Positions 52,201 to 62,427 of a DNA stretch of 64,000 nt are shown in pieces (positions within the stretch are counted from its first letter, which is position 1; each line of letters opens with the position of its first letter). This stretch comes from Dirofilaria immitis. Its lineage: Eukaryota; Nematoda; Chromadorea; Rhabditida; Onchocercidae. Under the pieces are notes generated by a model that searched no databases, was not told the DNA's origin, and saw only the letters and a list, made by a program, of their open reading frames with translations. The DNA lies in contig JAKNDB010000068.1 of NCBI GenBank assembly GCA_024305405.1, forward strand, positions 6,563,501-6,627,500. The letters are read 5' to 3'. The position numbers and the translations under genes were made by a program.

Positions 52201-54173
52201 TATAGGTGTAAACAACTAAATGCAAATAATTGAATGATACTTAATCAATTAACTGATTATTTTAACTAACTTTAACTAAAAGATCTTTCAAAAATAATAC
52301 GTGGAATACCAATGTGAAGTTCATGTGATATATGAAAACGAAAGTGAATTAATGAGATATTATTAACATAAGCGTAATTTCTTGCTCCAAAAATAATCAA
52401 AAGAGATTCCTTGAAAGAAAAGTAAAGCAAATAAATGAGTTGATATAAAATAATTTTTGATGCAGAGCAGCGAAAAGTTTATTTGCATATAAAGACATAT
52501 AAACACGCAGTTATTGCAACTGCAATTCTTGCGATGACTTGCAGAGTAAAAGACATACAATGCATGACAAGATGCAAAAATAATGCTATGTATATCAATA
52601 TGCTTCCATTAAGCAAATATGTCACAAATTGTCATGATAAGGCGATACTGTGTATAATAACAGAATCGATGTGGTAAACAACTGGCATTCAACGAAATGG
52701 AAATTATCGCAGATGATATTATGCATTTATGATAATTCGTGAAATATCGAAAGAAATGACATCAGTTGAGGTAATAGAGCTTCTCTCAGAAAACTATAAA
52801 TCAAATTAATACTTTTGATTGGTATGAAAAAGAAGAAAGACTTCTTCGGTTAATGTATTAGTGATGTGATTAGCAATAGAAAGTTCATTTAATTTCTGAA
52901 TTTGTTGTGGAAAATTGTTCGATCGATATTTATAATCATTCCCTTTAAGATTCGATAAAATTAAATTAAATTAAAAAGAATAGAAGTTCATATGATTTAT
53001 TATGTAAAATAATCTAGCAAGTTAGATCATTCCAGTAAATCACTAAAATCAAAAATTACTGGGAATATTTGATAAGTTTATTCAATCAATATTTCATCTC
53101 ATGAATGAATTAAATAGTTAGAAGTAATGAAATCATCAGAATTTTACAATTATATTAAATTTGTCCTCACCTTTCGAAAAAAAAGAAAAAAATAATAATA
53201 ATAATAAAATTGTTCCAAAGTAATAAAGCAATAAAATACTAAAGCAGCTGTTGGAGGGAGAAACGGCCAAGATACTTCGACGATTTATCATTATTTGTGA
53301 AATTAACAATAATCAGGAAAAATTATAAAAAGTAAATGTTGCAAACAGCGCTAAGTCCAAAGTTATATATTAAAATATTTCCGGTTAGAAAAACAATTGA
53401 TCAAACATTTCTGATAGATTTTCAACAGTTTTACTAATGACTCATTCATCAAGAGTTTCGAATCTGACGTTGTTTTCAAAATCACAAAATTTATTAGAAA
53501 ATGTAGCCACGATATTCATGAAACTAGAAGAATTGGAAACGGCCTTTACCTATATTGCTGGAATTTTATAGATAGAAGTGTAGAATTCAAATGCCAGATT
53601 CTCGTTACATGATCATTTAACTCAGTTAGAAAGTCTTTTAACTCTTCATCCTTTATTTTTATAAAATAGTTCAGAATCTCTAAACAGATATATGTATATA
53701 ACCATGATCGTAAGAGATGAGTGGACAGATGGCATTTTCGCAGTAAATTCAGAACTAAGAAGGATAATAATGAGAATTTGTTAATTTCATTCATCAAAAA
53801 ATGATTGACATCGTTCATTTCACACTTTCTCCTCTCTTCTTTTCCTCAAATATCAACAACCGTTCCGTTCCGTTCTGTCCCATTTTATTCCATTCCATTC
53901 CGTTTCATTATGATAATTAACCTTTCCTACTTTTCTAATTTTTATTAAAAACAAATTTTTTATTAATTAAAAATATCGCATCCGATGCAAAACTATTCAT
54001 ATTATTTTAGAATGAATGATAAAATCTTTGACTGTTTTGTGGAAAGATCAATAAAAGTATGGGAATAATAAAATGGAAGCAATGAAAACAGTTACCTGTG
54101 CTTTCTGTAGGTAACAGTCAGCTTCCCAGAATGGACTACGTCTTCCTTCGTATTTCATTGCCATACAATTCAT
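11758..54173 (-). CDS. gei-1: DLC/STARD-family Rho GTPase-activating protein (SAM-RhoGAP-START), 41 exons
   Basis: Homologue of human DLC1/STARD13/STARD8 and C. elegans gei-1, which stimulate GTP hydrolysis by Rho at adhesion and cytoskeletal sites. Translation starts at ATG 54173 and ends at TGA 11760-11758. Reconstructed exons, 5' to 3': 54096-54173, 50174-50253, 48584-48717, 47896-48077, 47444-47650, 46977-47073, 45785-45962, 45345-45541, 43841-44456, 43339-43485, 31624-31973, 29855-30019, 29582-29661, 29294-29408, 29056-29155, 26772-27031, 26089-26342, 25828-26019, 25624-25663, 21633-21704, 21303-21432, 20840-20923, 20436-20529, 19977-20178, 19612-19743, 18500-18801, 17328-17820, 16792-16976, 16257-16432, 15681-15888, 15231-15423, 14768-14960, 14182-14410, 13876-13975, 13613-13743, 13268-13353, 12845-13109, 12584-12746, 12333-12461, 12000-12180, 11758-11881. 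Phases agree at all junctions once 12 single-base deficits are allowed; total is then 2,451 residues, about 1.5-2 times the vertebrate proteins. The family call is very secure; exon 45345-45541 and the start of exon 43339-43485 are the least certain. Confidence 0.9.
13268..14960 (-). CDS. gei-1: exons encoding the RhoGAP domain
   Basis: Exons 14768-14960, 14182-14410, 13876-13975, 13613-13743 and 13268-13353, about residues 1917-2164. The order is KLAFLKLSVMIETY, SWAVHKFIRRM, FGLPLAII, VGIFRKSGVRSRI, DIADLLKQYFRELPEPLMT, LLPDEHREALQTLLYFL and MTSRNLAVCFAPSLF, all diagnostic of DLC-type GAPs. The catalytic arginine finger is the Arg of GIFRKSG (codon at 14281-14283, about residue 2025), and the NLAVCFAPSL helix that contacts the GTPase is intact, so activity on Rho is expected. 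A stretch of about 14 residues (from IGVITD to RVS) is inserted before KSWAVHKF relative to the vertebrate proteins. Frame is lost in the five-A run at 14318-14322 (TTTTT on the coding strand); one extra base gives MMHFLRIAAPDTVGIF. Confidence 0.95.
15231..20923 (-). CDS. gei-1: exons encoding the SAM-to-RhoGAP linker
   Basis: Ten exons from 20840-20923 to 15231-15423. The N-terminal part keeps the family pattern after SAM: an acidic patch (YDDDDDQ), then ISNKWKYQRNSQTWSRI, matching human ISGKWTFQRDSKRWSRL. A conserved basic helix RSQSERLKERARALMKRMD follows (exon 19612-19743), similar to the AKSKTRSLLKRMESL region of DLC1. The rest is Ser/Thr/Asn-rich and probably disordered, with a short polyQ (17766-17789) and TRIYDRVA at 17498-17518. 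Exon 15681-15888 ends with ERRDSGVGSSLSR, almost identical to the ERRDSGVGASLTR site just before RhoGAP in DLC1. The A run at 15860-15865 needs one extra base to join exon 16257-16432 in phase. Confidence 0.88.
17766..17789 (-). repeat. gei-1: short CAA/CAG tract encoding polyglutamine
   Basis: Eight Gln codons inside exon 17328-17820 (LRQQQQQQQQMM) of the RhoGAP gene. It lies in the low-complexity linker. Confidence 0.9.
21303..21704 (-). CDS. gei-1: exons encoding the SAM domain
   Basis: Exons 21633-21704 and 21303-21432, about residues 1160-1227. The first gives EEEAIECIHWLRDAGFPQYARLYE (human KEACDWLRATGFPQYAQLYED). The second gives HRFPIDIRSVQRDHEFLDDD followed by SLRALFRRLNALNRCAIMKVE (human REHDFLDRDAIEALCRRLNTLNKCAVMKLE). 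Frame is lost at the A run 21382-21385 (TTTT on the coding strand); one more T gives HEFLDDD. SAM of DLC1 is a protein-interaction module. In vertebrate short isoforms this domain is almost N-terminal; here about 1,160 residues precede it. Confidence 0.94.
24685..24750. repeat. two-copy tandem duplication of a 32-33 bp unit
   Basis: The unit reads TTGTGATAAGCTGTTCTAA.. and is followed directly by a second copy that differs by one A (CTAAAGATG versus CTAAGATG). It is in an intron. The single-base difference is the same kind of change seen in the exons. Confidence 0.85.
24866..24912. repeat. GAAA/GA purine-rich microsatellite
   Basis: Runs of GAAA followed by GAGAGAGA on the plus strand in an intron. 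It is a simple-sequence repeat. Confidence 0.85.
25624..31973 (-). CDS. gei-1: exons of the N-terminal region just before SAM
   Basis: Nine exons from 31624-31973 down to 25624-25663. Content is mostly Ser/Thr-rich and presumably disordered. Notable pieces: a (Thr)n stretch in exon 31624-31973; DTGTQTSPYSLSRSSS in exon 29855-30019; an acidic helix SSEDIDESIAMLLEYVDDLD in exon 29294-29408; NGSIYDNVPHVI in exon 26772-27031; and PPPPSPH in exon 25828-26019, a possible SH3-type ligand. Exon 25624-25663 is only 40 nt. The in-frame ATG codons in exon 25828-26019 (MDTNGRKV) or exon 25624-25663 (MYAQKK) could start a shorter DLC1-like isoform. Frame deficits: T run 31954-31957 and around 26966-26972. 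Confidence 0.8.
26893..26913 (-). other. gei-1: SIYDNVP motif resembling the DLC1 tensin-binding site
   Basis: The codons AGT ATA TAT GAC AAT GTG CCT give SIYDNVP, identical to the human DLC1 motif reported to bind tensin SH2/PTB domains. In human DLC1 the motif lies between SAM and RhoGAP; here it is upstream of SAM. Binding in the worm is inferred only. Confidence 0.6.
27032..29055 (-). other. intron of the RhoGAP gene
   Basis: About 2 kb, AT-rich, between exons 29056-29155 and 26772-27031. Nothing coding is supported. Confidence 0.7.
30020..31623 (-). other. intron of the RhoGAP gene
   Basis: About 1.6 kb between exons 31624-31973 and 29855-30019. No coding or structured element seen. 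Confidence 0.7.
32994..33082 (-). CDS. candidate alternative first exon
   Basis: A local GC-richer island in AT-rich intron DNA. From ATG ATG at 33082 it reads MMFTVTGTFSSSSSTPPIPP and then STVPLLLLPP, with balanced codons unlike the surroundings. It lies just 5' of exon 31624-31973 of the RhoGAP gene. A GT at 33012-33016 (GTACC) would end it in phase 0 after 22 codons, which fits that exon; a longer form ending at 32994 would need one more base. It could start a shorter isoform. No transcript evidence is available. Confidence 0.35.
33983..34008. repeat. TA-rich microsatellite
   Basis: Interrupted (TA)n run in the large intron. Confidence 0.8.
34205..34237. repeat. (AT)n microsatellite
   Basis: Uninterrupted AT dinucleotide run of 33 bases in the large intron. 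Confidence 0.95.
34939..34985. repeat. two-copy imperfect tandem duplication, ~24 bp
   Basis: GAGTCTCGAAAATAAGCTGT.. is followed immediately by a second copy differing at two or three positions (GAAAGTAAGCTAT..). It lies in the large intron. Confidence 0.75.
36065..36109. repeat. GA-rich microsatellite
   Basis: (GA)n/GAAA purine run on the plus strand, directly beside the coding-like segment 36110-36252. Confidence 0.85.
36110..36252 (-). CDS. candidate exon of unknown affiliation
   Basis: A minus-strand open segment behind an acceptor-like TTCATGCAG at 36252. It reads DKYSYPRVQKKHDDKEENNC, then PASSALLKTSSSGNPCNPCK and NEDEYI, with mixed codons unlike chance AT-rich frames. It begins in phase 2, so it cannot splice directly between the flanking phase-0 exons of the RhoGAP gene. 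It could be an exon of an alternative isoform, a separate nested gene, or a decayed exon. GTGTAA sequences near 36125-36140 could act as donors. Confidence 0.35.
39020..39043. repeat. (AT)n microsatellite
   Basis: TA dinucleotide run in the large intron. Confidence 0.9.
41730..42005 (+). CDS. possible nested small membrane protein ORF
   Basis: A 91-codon frame from a true ATG on the strand opposite the host gene. It has a hydrophilic, acidic/basic N-terminal half (ITDKIEEKFRLKEFFSRED), a hydrophobic stretch (VIFFVSEFFTAPFLSFITFS) and the basic cluster RVIKRKK. Open frames of this length do occur by chance in such AT-rich DNA, and there is no splice or family support. Treat as hypothetical. 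Confidence 0.22.
   Translation: MPTTSLMQSMNSVDTITDKIEEKFRLKEFFSREDNLISSVIFFVSEFFTAPFLSFITFSIYYYHLSRVIKRKKMTIEKDTYNLNTMKIQIK
43339..54173 (-). CDS. gei-1: exons of the far N-terminal region of the RhoGAP gene
   Basis: Ten exons from the start ATG (54173) to 43339-43485. The start exon gives MNCMAMKYEGRRSPFWEADC, followed by DVISRSLHELASI, a basic segment SSRRKRFTRRQRRN (a possible nuclear or membrane-binding patch) and Ser-rich stretches. The 616-nt exon 43841-44456 begins NIWHQSTEIPEVSCTVHIVL and is the largest. No known domain was recognised here. Every donor/acceptor pair agrees in phase after restoring one base in the A/T runs at 44168-44172, 44198-44202, 45345-45350 and 47635-47639. Exon 45345-45541 (QNMQPPPGNNSDIS..) is the weakest because it needs such a repair at its donor. 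Exon 43339-43485 uses a weak acceptor (TTGAAG). Confidence 0.72.
44749..44777. repeat. (CT)n microsatellite
   Basis: TTCCT and CT run on the plus strand in an intron between exons 45345-45541 and 43841-44456. Confidence 0.85.
50254..54095 (-). other. first intron of the RhoGAP gene
   Basis: 3.8 kb between the start exon and exon 50174-50253. It contains a pyrimidine-rich ATTCC-like repeat at 53861-53910. First introns of this kind often carry enhancers, but no motif is evident. Confidence 0.6.
53861..53910. repeat. (TTCCG/TTCCA)n pentanucleotide repeat
   Basis: CGTTCCGTTCCGTTCTGTCC.. then ATTCCATTCCATTCCG: imperfect pentamer repeats in the first intron of the RhoGAP gene, about 190 bases downstream of the start exon. 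Confidence 0.8.
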
Positions 54174-54195
54174 TACTATTATTTTAGCTGCAAAT
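54171..54195 (-). promoter_or_regulatory. gei-1: start codon and probable spliced-leader acceptor of the RhoGAP gene
   Basis: AAATTTGCAG ends at 54188 and the ATG follows 14 bases later at 54173. The frame upstream of the ATG contains stops (TAA TAG in the short leader), so this is the natural translation start. The strong acceptor without an identifiable upstream coding exon suggests trans-splicing, although a non-coding 5' exon is possible. Confidence 0.5.
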
Positions 54196-57100
54196 TTTTT
54201 GTAAATGAAAGAAAAAGTGAAAAATCAAAAATCAATAGTACAATTGTAATTTAGAAATTTAAAATATGTTATTTAGATTAGAAATGATCATAATGTATTA
54301 TCAATCATAATGCATTAAAATGATAAACATTTTATCCAAAATATTTTTGATAAAATTGAAAAACTAATAGGAAGCAGATTCTTATTTTTACTATTCTAAG
54401 ACCGATTTCGGATACCTCATTTGGAATTAAACATCGATGACTATGATAGTGATTACCGATATCGATAAAGATAATTGTAGGATAATAATGAAATGATATT
54501 AACTACAACTGACATGTTCACGAAGTAATCTTAATGAAATTGAAATGAGTAAAATTTGTGCTACCAAAAATAAAGCAATAATCCACGGTTCGAACGGTAT
54601 TTCTTAAATCAGGTAGAAGAATGCTTGAATGGCGAAGTGGGCATATTGTTTAGTAGCGAACAGCAAATTAGCCCACGAAAAAATTTCCCTAGTTTATTTG
54701 TCTTTCTTACTTTAGCTAGTGAACATCAATTCAATATCAAATAGATTTTACAAATAATCAAAAAGTTAATAAAGTATCAAGTTGATTCATACGGATTATC
54801 TTTTTAATCAATGATTAATTATTCATTTCTACTATTTCACTCCAAATCTTATCATTTTTTATGAGTATGTAGCAAGTACGATGGAATGATAATTGAATAA
54901 ATAAATACAGCAAAATAGGAATTTCTGATATTCAAATATAAATACAATAAATTATCCAAAAATGATAATAATGGATGATATGATAGCGAGAGATGATATC
55001 AGCAAGGTGATACCAATAATTTGACATTATTAAATAAACAAAACAAAAATTATTTGCTTAAATTAACATAAAAGCTGCAATTTTAAATTCGTCATGACGA
55101 ACTGTTAACTGACTTTTTTATTAGAATGATATATTAAGGCTTCATAAATTGATTACAATCTTGGTCTATAAAAATACTCACTCCTTCATTTCCAAAGGCC
55201 GAAAGGCCGATATATTATTCCACTTTGAAATTCAAAGAAGTTCAATAAAATTACATCTGACATCTGAGTTAATTAGTTAACTGATTGAAATTCTACTTTG
55301 CTATTCTTGTGCATATACACCTTATTACACAATCAATAAGTTTTATCATTTCTTCGGATCAATATGAAGCATATTCAGAAAACAATTCATCCATAAGTTC
55401 GCCGGTAAATTATTATACAGCAAATGTTTCATTCATATCGTATATTGAAATTTTTCAACGATTTTTTAAGCGATATGAATAAACGCGAATTATGCAGATA
55501 GAAATGCAGATATGCAAACAAATGAGGAATGTTTCAAATTTTTTTATAAATGAATGTGGTGGTGTGATTTTAGAATCATTGAATCAGAATTATTGCTCTA
55601 AATTTATAGATGTAAAAATCAGTCCATTTCCTTCTACTACCATCTTTCGTTAAAATGTTACAAAATTTGAGCTTCTTCAAAAGACAAATGAAATTACATA
55701 ATTAAGACAAAATGTATTATAATATATAATAATATTTAAATTACCGTAAAATTCAATTGTTTATAATGTAATTAATAAAAATAAGCGGATCGATGTCATA
55801 TATCTCTACGATTCGCTCCCTTCAAATGATTTTTAAATATTTTTTTAAGAAAATGGAAATTATTGATGAAAAATAGTCTTAGTAAAAATTGATAGAAATA
55901 TTGAAATGACGACATGCGAAAGTTTGAGACTGTCTTACATTTAAAATAATAACATAATACCTTATAAAGGCATCAACTAAATAAAACATTTACATAACTC
56001 CGTGATTGAATGGAAAATAATGATGCATTTCTCGTGTTACATTTTAATAAACTACCGCATCGGCTCTGTTATACTTTCCTTCCACATCAGAGTCGAAGTG
56101 AACAATTGACAAATTCAATAATAAATTTCCATAATATGGTATCTGTTTCGAAATAATAGAAACTTAGATGAAGATGTAACACCAGAATTTTTATGAATAA
56201 AATTCATTTGGTAGTTTCGGTCGAAGCAATTAGTTCCCAAAATCTTGTGGTAATTTTAAAGCAGCGTGAGAATGGATTGTAAATATTGTTTGTAAAAATT
56301 ATCGCTGGTATGTTAACATTAGTTTGTTACGTACCAATGAAATGTCTCTCCAGCAGACATTCTAAGTGCAGAAATTCAATCAAAATTGATTTATGACCCA
56401 ATCATATTGGGGAAGGCAGAGCTGTGACAAAAATATCGAAATTTTTGTCGCAGATTAAATAATACCTTGCTTATAGTGGTTTCATATAACTTACATGTAA
56501 AAATTGTTATAGATGTAATAGGCTGCATTTTGAAATGTCGGGAAAGTTTACCGTGTGAAATTATAATTATATTATAGCGATAATTTAAAAATGAATTTTA
56601 CTGTCAATGACATTTATCGATCATGGTTGATATCTGAACAGAAAAACAGAACTAGAATAATCAATAATTTTTATATTAACTGATGGATGAATGTATTTTA
56701 AATTTTGAAAAATTTCGAAATAAAAAAAAAAAAGGAAAAAACAAATTTGAGCGAAATTTAAGACAAGAGAACAGAAATATTTTGCACAGCATCTCAAACA
56801 TTCATTACCTACGAACAATTTGCGATAAGATGGCCTTTCTGACGACTATTTTTTTTGTTAATATTTTTCCTTTTTTTAAGTTTAGAAATTCTCATAAATT
56901 TTTCTCGAGAATTATTAAATAATTATTGAAGAAAACAGGCAAATATTTTGTATGTAAAAGAAATAAATATTGGAAAATTTGATATTTACCAATGATAATT
57001 AGAAAGACTAATATTGATGGTATGATAAGACCAAAACTGTGCTATGCATAATGTATGAGATGATCATCGTAAAATGGGTGATAATCATTTCTTCCTTTCC

Positions 57101-57469
57101 TCTACTTCTATCTTTTGCCACTATTAACATTAAGCATATCTTCATCATTTTCCAGCTTATATTAGAGAGTTTGAAATAATTTATTAATATGAAAATTTAG
57201 ATGTGTCATCTTGCCATCCTTCATATCTGTAAATTAATGATAACAAACCATGCTTATCACTATCTTCTTATCAAAATATTAATATGAGAAGTGTTGGCAA
57301 TTATTCTATGGAGACAACTAATATGATGAGTTGGCTCTGATTAATTCTATTGAACAATATTCATTAGAATCCATCGCTAATAATTCAGCAACGTTCAAAT
57401 ATTATCTCTCATTGTTATAACAATCAATTTGAAAAGGAAAAAATGGCAGCTATTCCTATCATTTTAAAT

Positions 57470-57520
57470 CATTTAGATCATTAGATCAGATCATTTAGAT
57501 CAGTAGATTAGATCATTTAG
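57470..57520. repeat. imperfect ATCATTTAG/GATCA short tandem repeat
   Basis: Repeated ATCATTTAGATCA units with variations over about 50 bases. Confidence 0.7.
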
Positions 57521-60309
57521 CCATGATAAATATTCGAGACAAGAATTTTAAATTATTATCACAAAACGAATAACACATTATTGATGATTTAATAAAAAAA
57601 TCATAAAAAAATCAAATTCATCATTTGTACTCTGAAAGGTAAATAATTTGGAATGCTTATGTTATAAGTTTTAGCTTAATCTGCAGTTCCTTTTCAAACT
57701 TTCACTTTTAATATTCTCTTTCTCGATTCATAACTATTTTTTAAACATACATTTTTTGTTTTTGTTTTACTTTGTTTTTTAGACTGTTCTGAAAGGCAAA
57801 TAATTGCACAAAAGGAATATTATGCATTTTTTCCCTAAACGATGCAATACATTTAGCTCAGATTTTCTGAAAAAAATAACGTAAGTTTACCATGAAGAAA
57901 AGATTATTTAGGACGACGATGATTTCATTGAATTTGTAGAGAAATTGTTTCACTATTTGCTTACTTTCAGGCGATACTTTACAATTTATAACGATTATAT
58001 TACGAATGAATGTAAATTTTGCCACGATCATAAAATGGTTTCAGTCCATTAGGTTTATTTATAAATGAATGTTCCAACGTGCCAACAGTTTTCGTCGCAC
58101 TGTTTTTATTTTATAGAAATGTATTATCGGTTGAAATTAATAAAAATTTTTTTGAAGAGATTTTCAAACCTTTAAAAAAATCAAATTTTTCAAAAATATT
58201 GCAATAAGAAAAATTTATGTACCGAACAACCAAAACTTGTGTTCCAGCCATCTTCCCTCCGATCTCCGATTAATTGAATGGCCTTGAAATTCAAAAAGGC
58301 TGAGGGTATGAAAAGATATATGGAAAAGTTAGCGATCTGGTGATCATAGAAGACAACAAATTTCCCATCGATTCTTTCCAAAATATTTTAACTTTCCATG
58401 TTGTACTATTTTTGACAGAAAACAAATTCGCTGAACTATGCGAAAATTTTTAAAATTTATTCCAAATTCATTTGAAAATTGATAAAAATGAATAAATTTC
58501 TATGCTTTCATAGGAAGCCCTTGCAGCCAAATTTTTTTCTTCCATCTAGCCAAGCATTCATTCCATGAAGAATAATAGAATTGATTTAATCCAATCCAAC
58601 TTCAGAAAAAAATTATACAAAATTTTTCTTAAAATAAATTCTTACGACTTTATGCTATGCAAATCAGATAAAAAAATTGGCTCTTTTCTGCAATGAACAA
58701 ACAATAACCAAAAATTTGTTGATCCTATGTGAATAACTGATAAAAATGAAATTGTGCTGATGTGATTAGAAAAAGCTGTTAACATACAAATGATGTCGAT
58801 GTATTTTGATGCCCCGTAAAGACCAAATCTACTACGAAACAATAAGTGAAATTTGAAAAAAAAGTCTCTAAAGTTTTTTTTCTTATAAAATCTCTCCTCA
58901 CTAATTAACAAAATAGTTGGGAGAATTGAAGAAAGTAATTCCGACATTTATGTTTACAAATCGCTGTTTTAATCGCAAGTGATCTTTTTCACCATTACAA
59001 TGTAAATAGGTTGCAATTTAATTTTGAACAGTATTGCTGCAGAAAATTTGTTAACATTTCTGTTGTTGAAAATTAAGCTTTAATTAAACTTATCAAATAA
59101 AAATAAAATGATATTGAAATTTAGTTTCCGTGAATAAATAGACAGAATGGAAGAGAAAAAATGACTGGTGAAAAATTTTAAAATTAAGAAATGTAGACAA
59201 TTAAATGAGAAATCAAGAAAATATAATCAATCTTATAGCTACTGGCAATGTGCCATGTCAACAAATAAATAAAAATTTCAAGGACTTAACAAATTATTTC
59301 AAATTTTCGTAACAAAAGCAACTAATAATTTTCACAAATTTTATTTTGATTAAGCCAATTCTGAGAAAAAAAAGTAACAGAGAAAAAGAAAGAGTAAGAA
59401 GGATTGGGAAGTGAAGCCAGGATTTACAACGAGAAAAGAAATGATAAAATTCGACTTAATGATTAAATGAATATAACACTAAATTAAATGATCGATAGTT
59501 ATATATTCTAAAACGTCGTGAAAGTTAAAACCAAACGTAAAATTTAACTAAATTTTGATTATTTTGTTGCTATGATTATGATGATCATTTCGTGCCTTTC
59601 TCTCAAACGATGCAAATTTGCATATTACCTAATCGTACTGATGCAAAATAGTTAAAATGATAAGAAAACAAACGTCTAAAATTAGTGTCAAAATTTTCAT
59701 TTAAGCTCGAATTATTTCATAATTTTGAAATGTGAAACAAGAATTTGAAGTCAAATCCCATATTTTTATTAAAGTTCAAAATTAAATTCAAAGCACAAAG
59801 ATTGAAGTTAAAAATTTATGCTTTTTCTTCAATCGGAAAGTAGTAAAGCATTAAATTAATTAAAAAGAAAAGATTAAAGAACAAAAATAAATAAATAAAT
59901 AATGAAATAATCATTAACACAACTGGTATAACACAAAGTAGATAAGTATAGATCATCAACTTTCATTCATTAGACTAATCAGATCTCTATCATCTCACTT
60001 TTACTGGTCACGGTCATTTGTAGAATTGACGACCGGTTTCACCATAAAAATATCATTGCTATTAGATCTCTTATTTGTCATTGATCTATACCAATTCATA
60101 TGGATAGAAATAATGCTTAAAGATAAATCACAGATTGATATTTTAATTGATTATCAATTGGTATTTAATCTGCAAGCATAGAACATTGTTCAGTGAGTAA
60201 AGTAAATTAGAATCGGGAGATTTGGAAATGGCAAACTTAAAAACGCTTGTCATGCATATGTACTACTGCTGATATTTTAGGTCTGTCTTCAAGAAAAAAG
60301 ATATATGTG

Positions 60310-60327
60310 ATATATATATATATATAT
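60310..60327. repeat. (AT)n microsatellite
   Basis: AT dinucleotide run of 18 bases. Confidence 0.9.
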
Positions 60328-62427
60328 GGAGTAGAAATGCTAATTCATTGGCGGACAATTCATAAATTTTATTATTAGCTTTTCTTCCTTAAATTCATCA
60401 GCAACAAATATGTTCACACGAAACTTGTTCTAATATCCCGGTTTCTCCCTTAACTCTTTGATTACTAAAATGAGACTTATTACTTACAAAATAAACATAA
60501 TCTGTCAAATTTTTTTCTTATGTAAAATTCGAGAATGTTATGTAAATACACATATCCCTGCTTAAAAAAAAATTGCCCTATAACTTCCTCTTGAACATAG
60601 CTAATATCCGGCTCTAGCAAGGATCGAGATCTATTCCGAAGTAGTATTAGATTTAGTAAATATAGACAACGCGGAATCTAATGAAGATAAAACTCATTAA
60701 CAAAAACAAAACAATAAAATTAAGAAGCGAAAAGTATAATCAAAATCAATAAAACGAGTTGAAATTACTTGTCGGAGCGAATCTTCGTTTTTCGAAAAGA
60801 ACCGGTATATTTGAAGAATTATTTACTTCTTTCTGGAAATTTTCAGAAATATAACCATTCTTCTCTTTTCTTTTTTTTGTTCGAATAAAATGTTGAAGGA
60901 AACAGTAACATTAAATTTACTAGATGTAAGCAATAAGTTAAATGTACGCTAACATTTCGAGATAAAGTGGTTTTTTTCTCTCTTCAAAATCTATCCAACT
61001 TTGTAAAATGTTCTAATGAATGTTGTTCACTTAGCACTTTCCGTTTTTGCCAATAATTTTTTTAAGCTTAGAAATTTTGAAGGAAGTTTCTTAATAATAT
61101 TTTTAATCAACATTATAATATCATAAATTTTACTAAAATTTGCATTCATTAAAAGAGTGAAACTCATTCACATTTTTTTACGTTATCGATGTTTTGAATA
61201 GCAAAAATTAAAATGTTTAGAAAATCATTTGCCTTAACATCCATGAAAATATAAAAAAGATGAAAATAATTCAAATTAAAACTGGAATTTTTAATCATCA
61301 AAATAAGATGCGATAGTCTGTTTTCTGAACACTAAATGTGATGGGTCGTAAATCTTCAAATTCTAAAAGTTTGATAATTTAATATTTATACATTAAATTA
61401 TCGAATGTTGTACTATATTATTTATAATACTGAAGAAAGCGTACATTTGGATTAAATGTAAGTAATAATATATATACATATTATACTAAAGTATTTAATA
61501 AATTAACAAATGATCTGTTCATGTGAAGATGAAATAAGAAAGTTTTTGTAGGTAGAGTGGAAATTTCGTAAATTAGTACCTATAAAAGTGAAATACTTTA
61601 TATTTATTGTTGAACGATCACGCCCTAATAATATTGATAAAACTGCATTAGAAATTGAGGCGATTTTATTCATAATTGTAGCAAATTGTACAAGTTTTAT
61701 AAAAATTAAAAGTTTAAATTCCTGCTATTGTATTTCTAGTCTATTTTAGGAAATAATTAAAAGATTGCTTGTTTAGAGAGAAATTATATTGAAGTTTTCA
61801 GTGATGAATCATTAAGAATTAATTAGAACAAGACGAGAGGTAGCAAAAAAATTTATTGGCTCACTAAAAATAGAAGAAAAGGAATAAAGAAAAAGAAAGA
61901 ATGGAAAGATCTCAGACAAATGACCAACCATTTGATGGGTGATGACCATTGATTGCTCTGGTCATTCTGTACACTATACAAATAGTATCAAATATCGTCG
62001 CATTAAAGCATAGAAGTCTTATACGAGATTTTCATCTACTATTTGTATGTTACACGAAACGTCGTAGTATTTAAAATATATTAGGTCATTTTACGTTTTT
62101 GCGTGAAGCTGCAAAATTCGAGAATCTACATTCGCATTGTTTTTCTTTCGTTACTAATCTCAATAAATTTATACTGCTAATGACAATTATGTATACGAAT
62201 TACTAAATAATAAACGATTTCCGATAAAAGCATCCATAGAATTCTTCAAAATTTCTGGAAACTCCACTTAAAAGTGAATGTATAAGGAAATCTACGGTAA
62301 ACAGATTAAAAGATTCGTAACTTTAGATATACTAAATCATAACTTTTTTTCTTGATACACTAAAATCAATGAATTTCCATGATTATTTAAGACATCTTTC
62401 TGCTTGAAACTGATTTAACTGAACAAA

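Larger units (their letters stand above)
54196..62427. other. long AT-rich region without a supported gene
   Basis: About 8 kb upstream of the large minus-strand gene. It should contain that gene's promoter and the 5' flank of whatever begins near 62428. Open frames such as 58190-58381 and 58642-58947 (minus) exist, but their lengths are what chance gives in DNA of this composition. Imperfect ATCATTTAG repeats occur at 57470-57520 and a (TA)n run at 60310-60327. Confidence 0.45.

Noticed and set aside
58190..58381. Minus-strand frame reading ERIDGKFVVFYDHQI..
   Set aside because: It looks somewhat protein-like, but it starts from TTG, has no convincing acceptor and matches no family I know.
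58642..58947. 101-codon minus-strand ATG frame
   Set aside because: In 64 kb of DNA this AT-rich a few frames of this length are expected by chance, and nothing around it suggests a gene.
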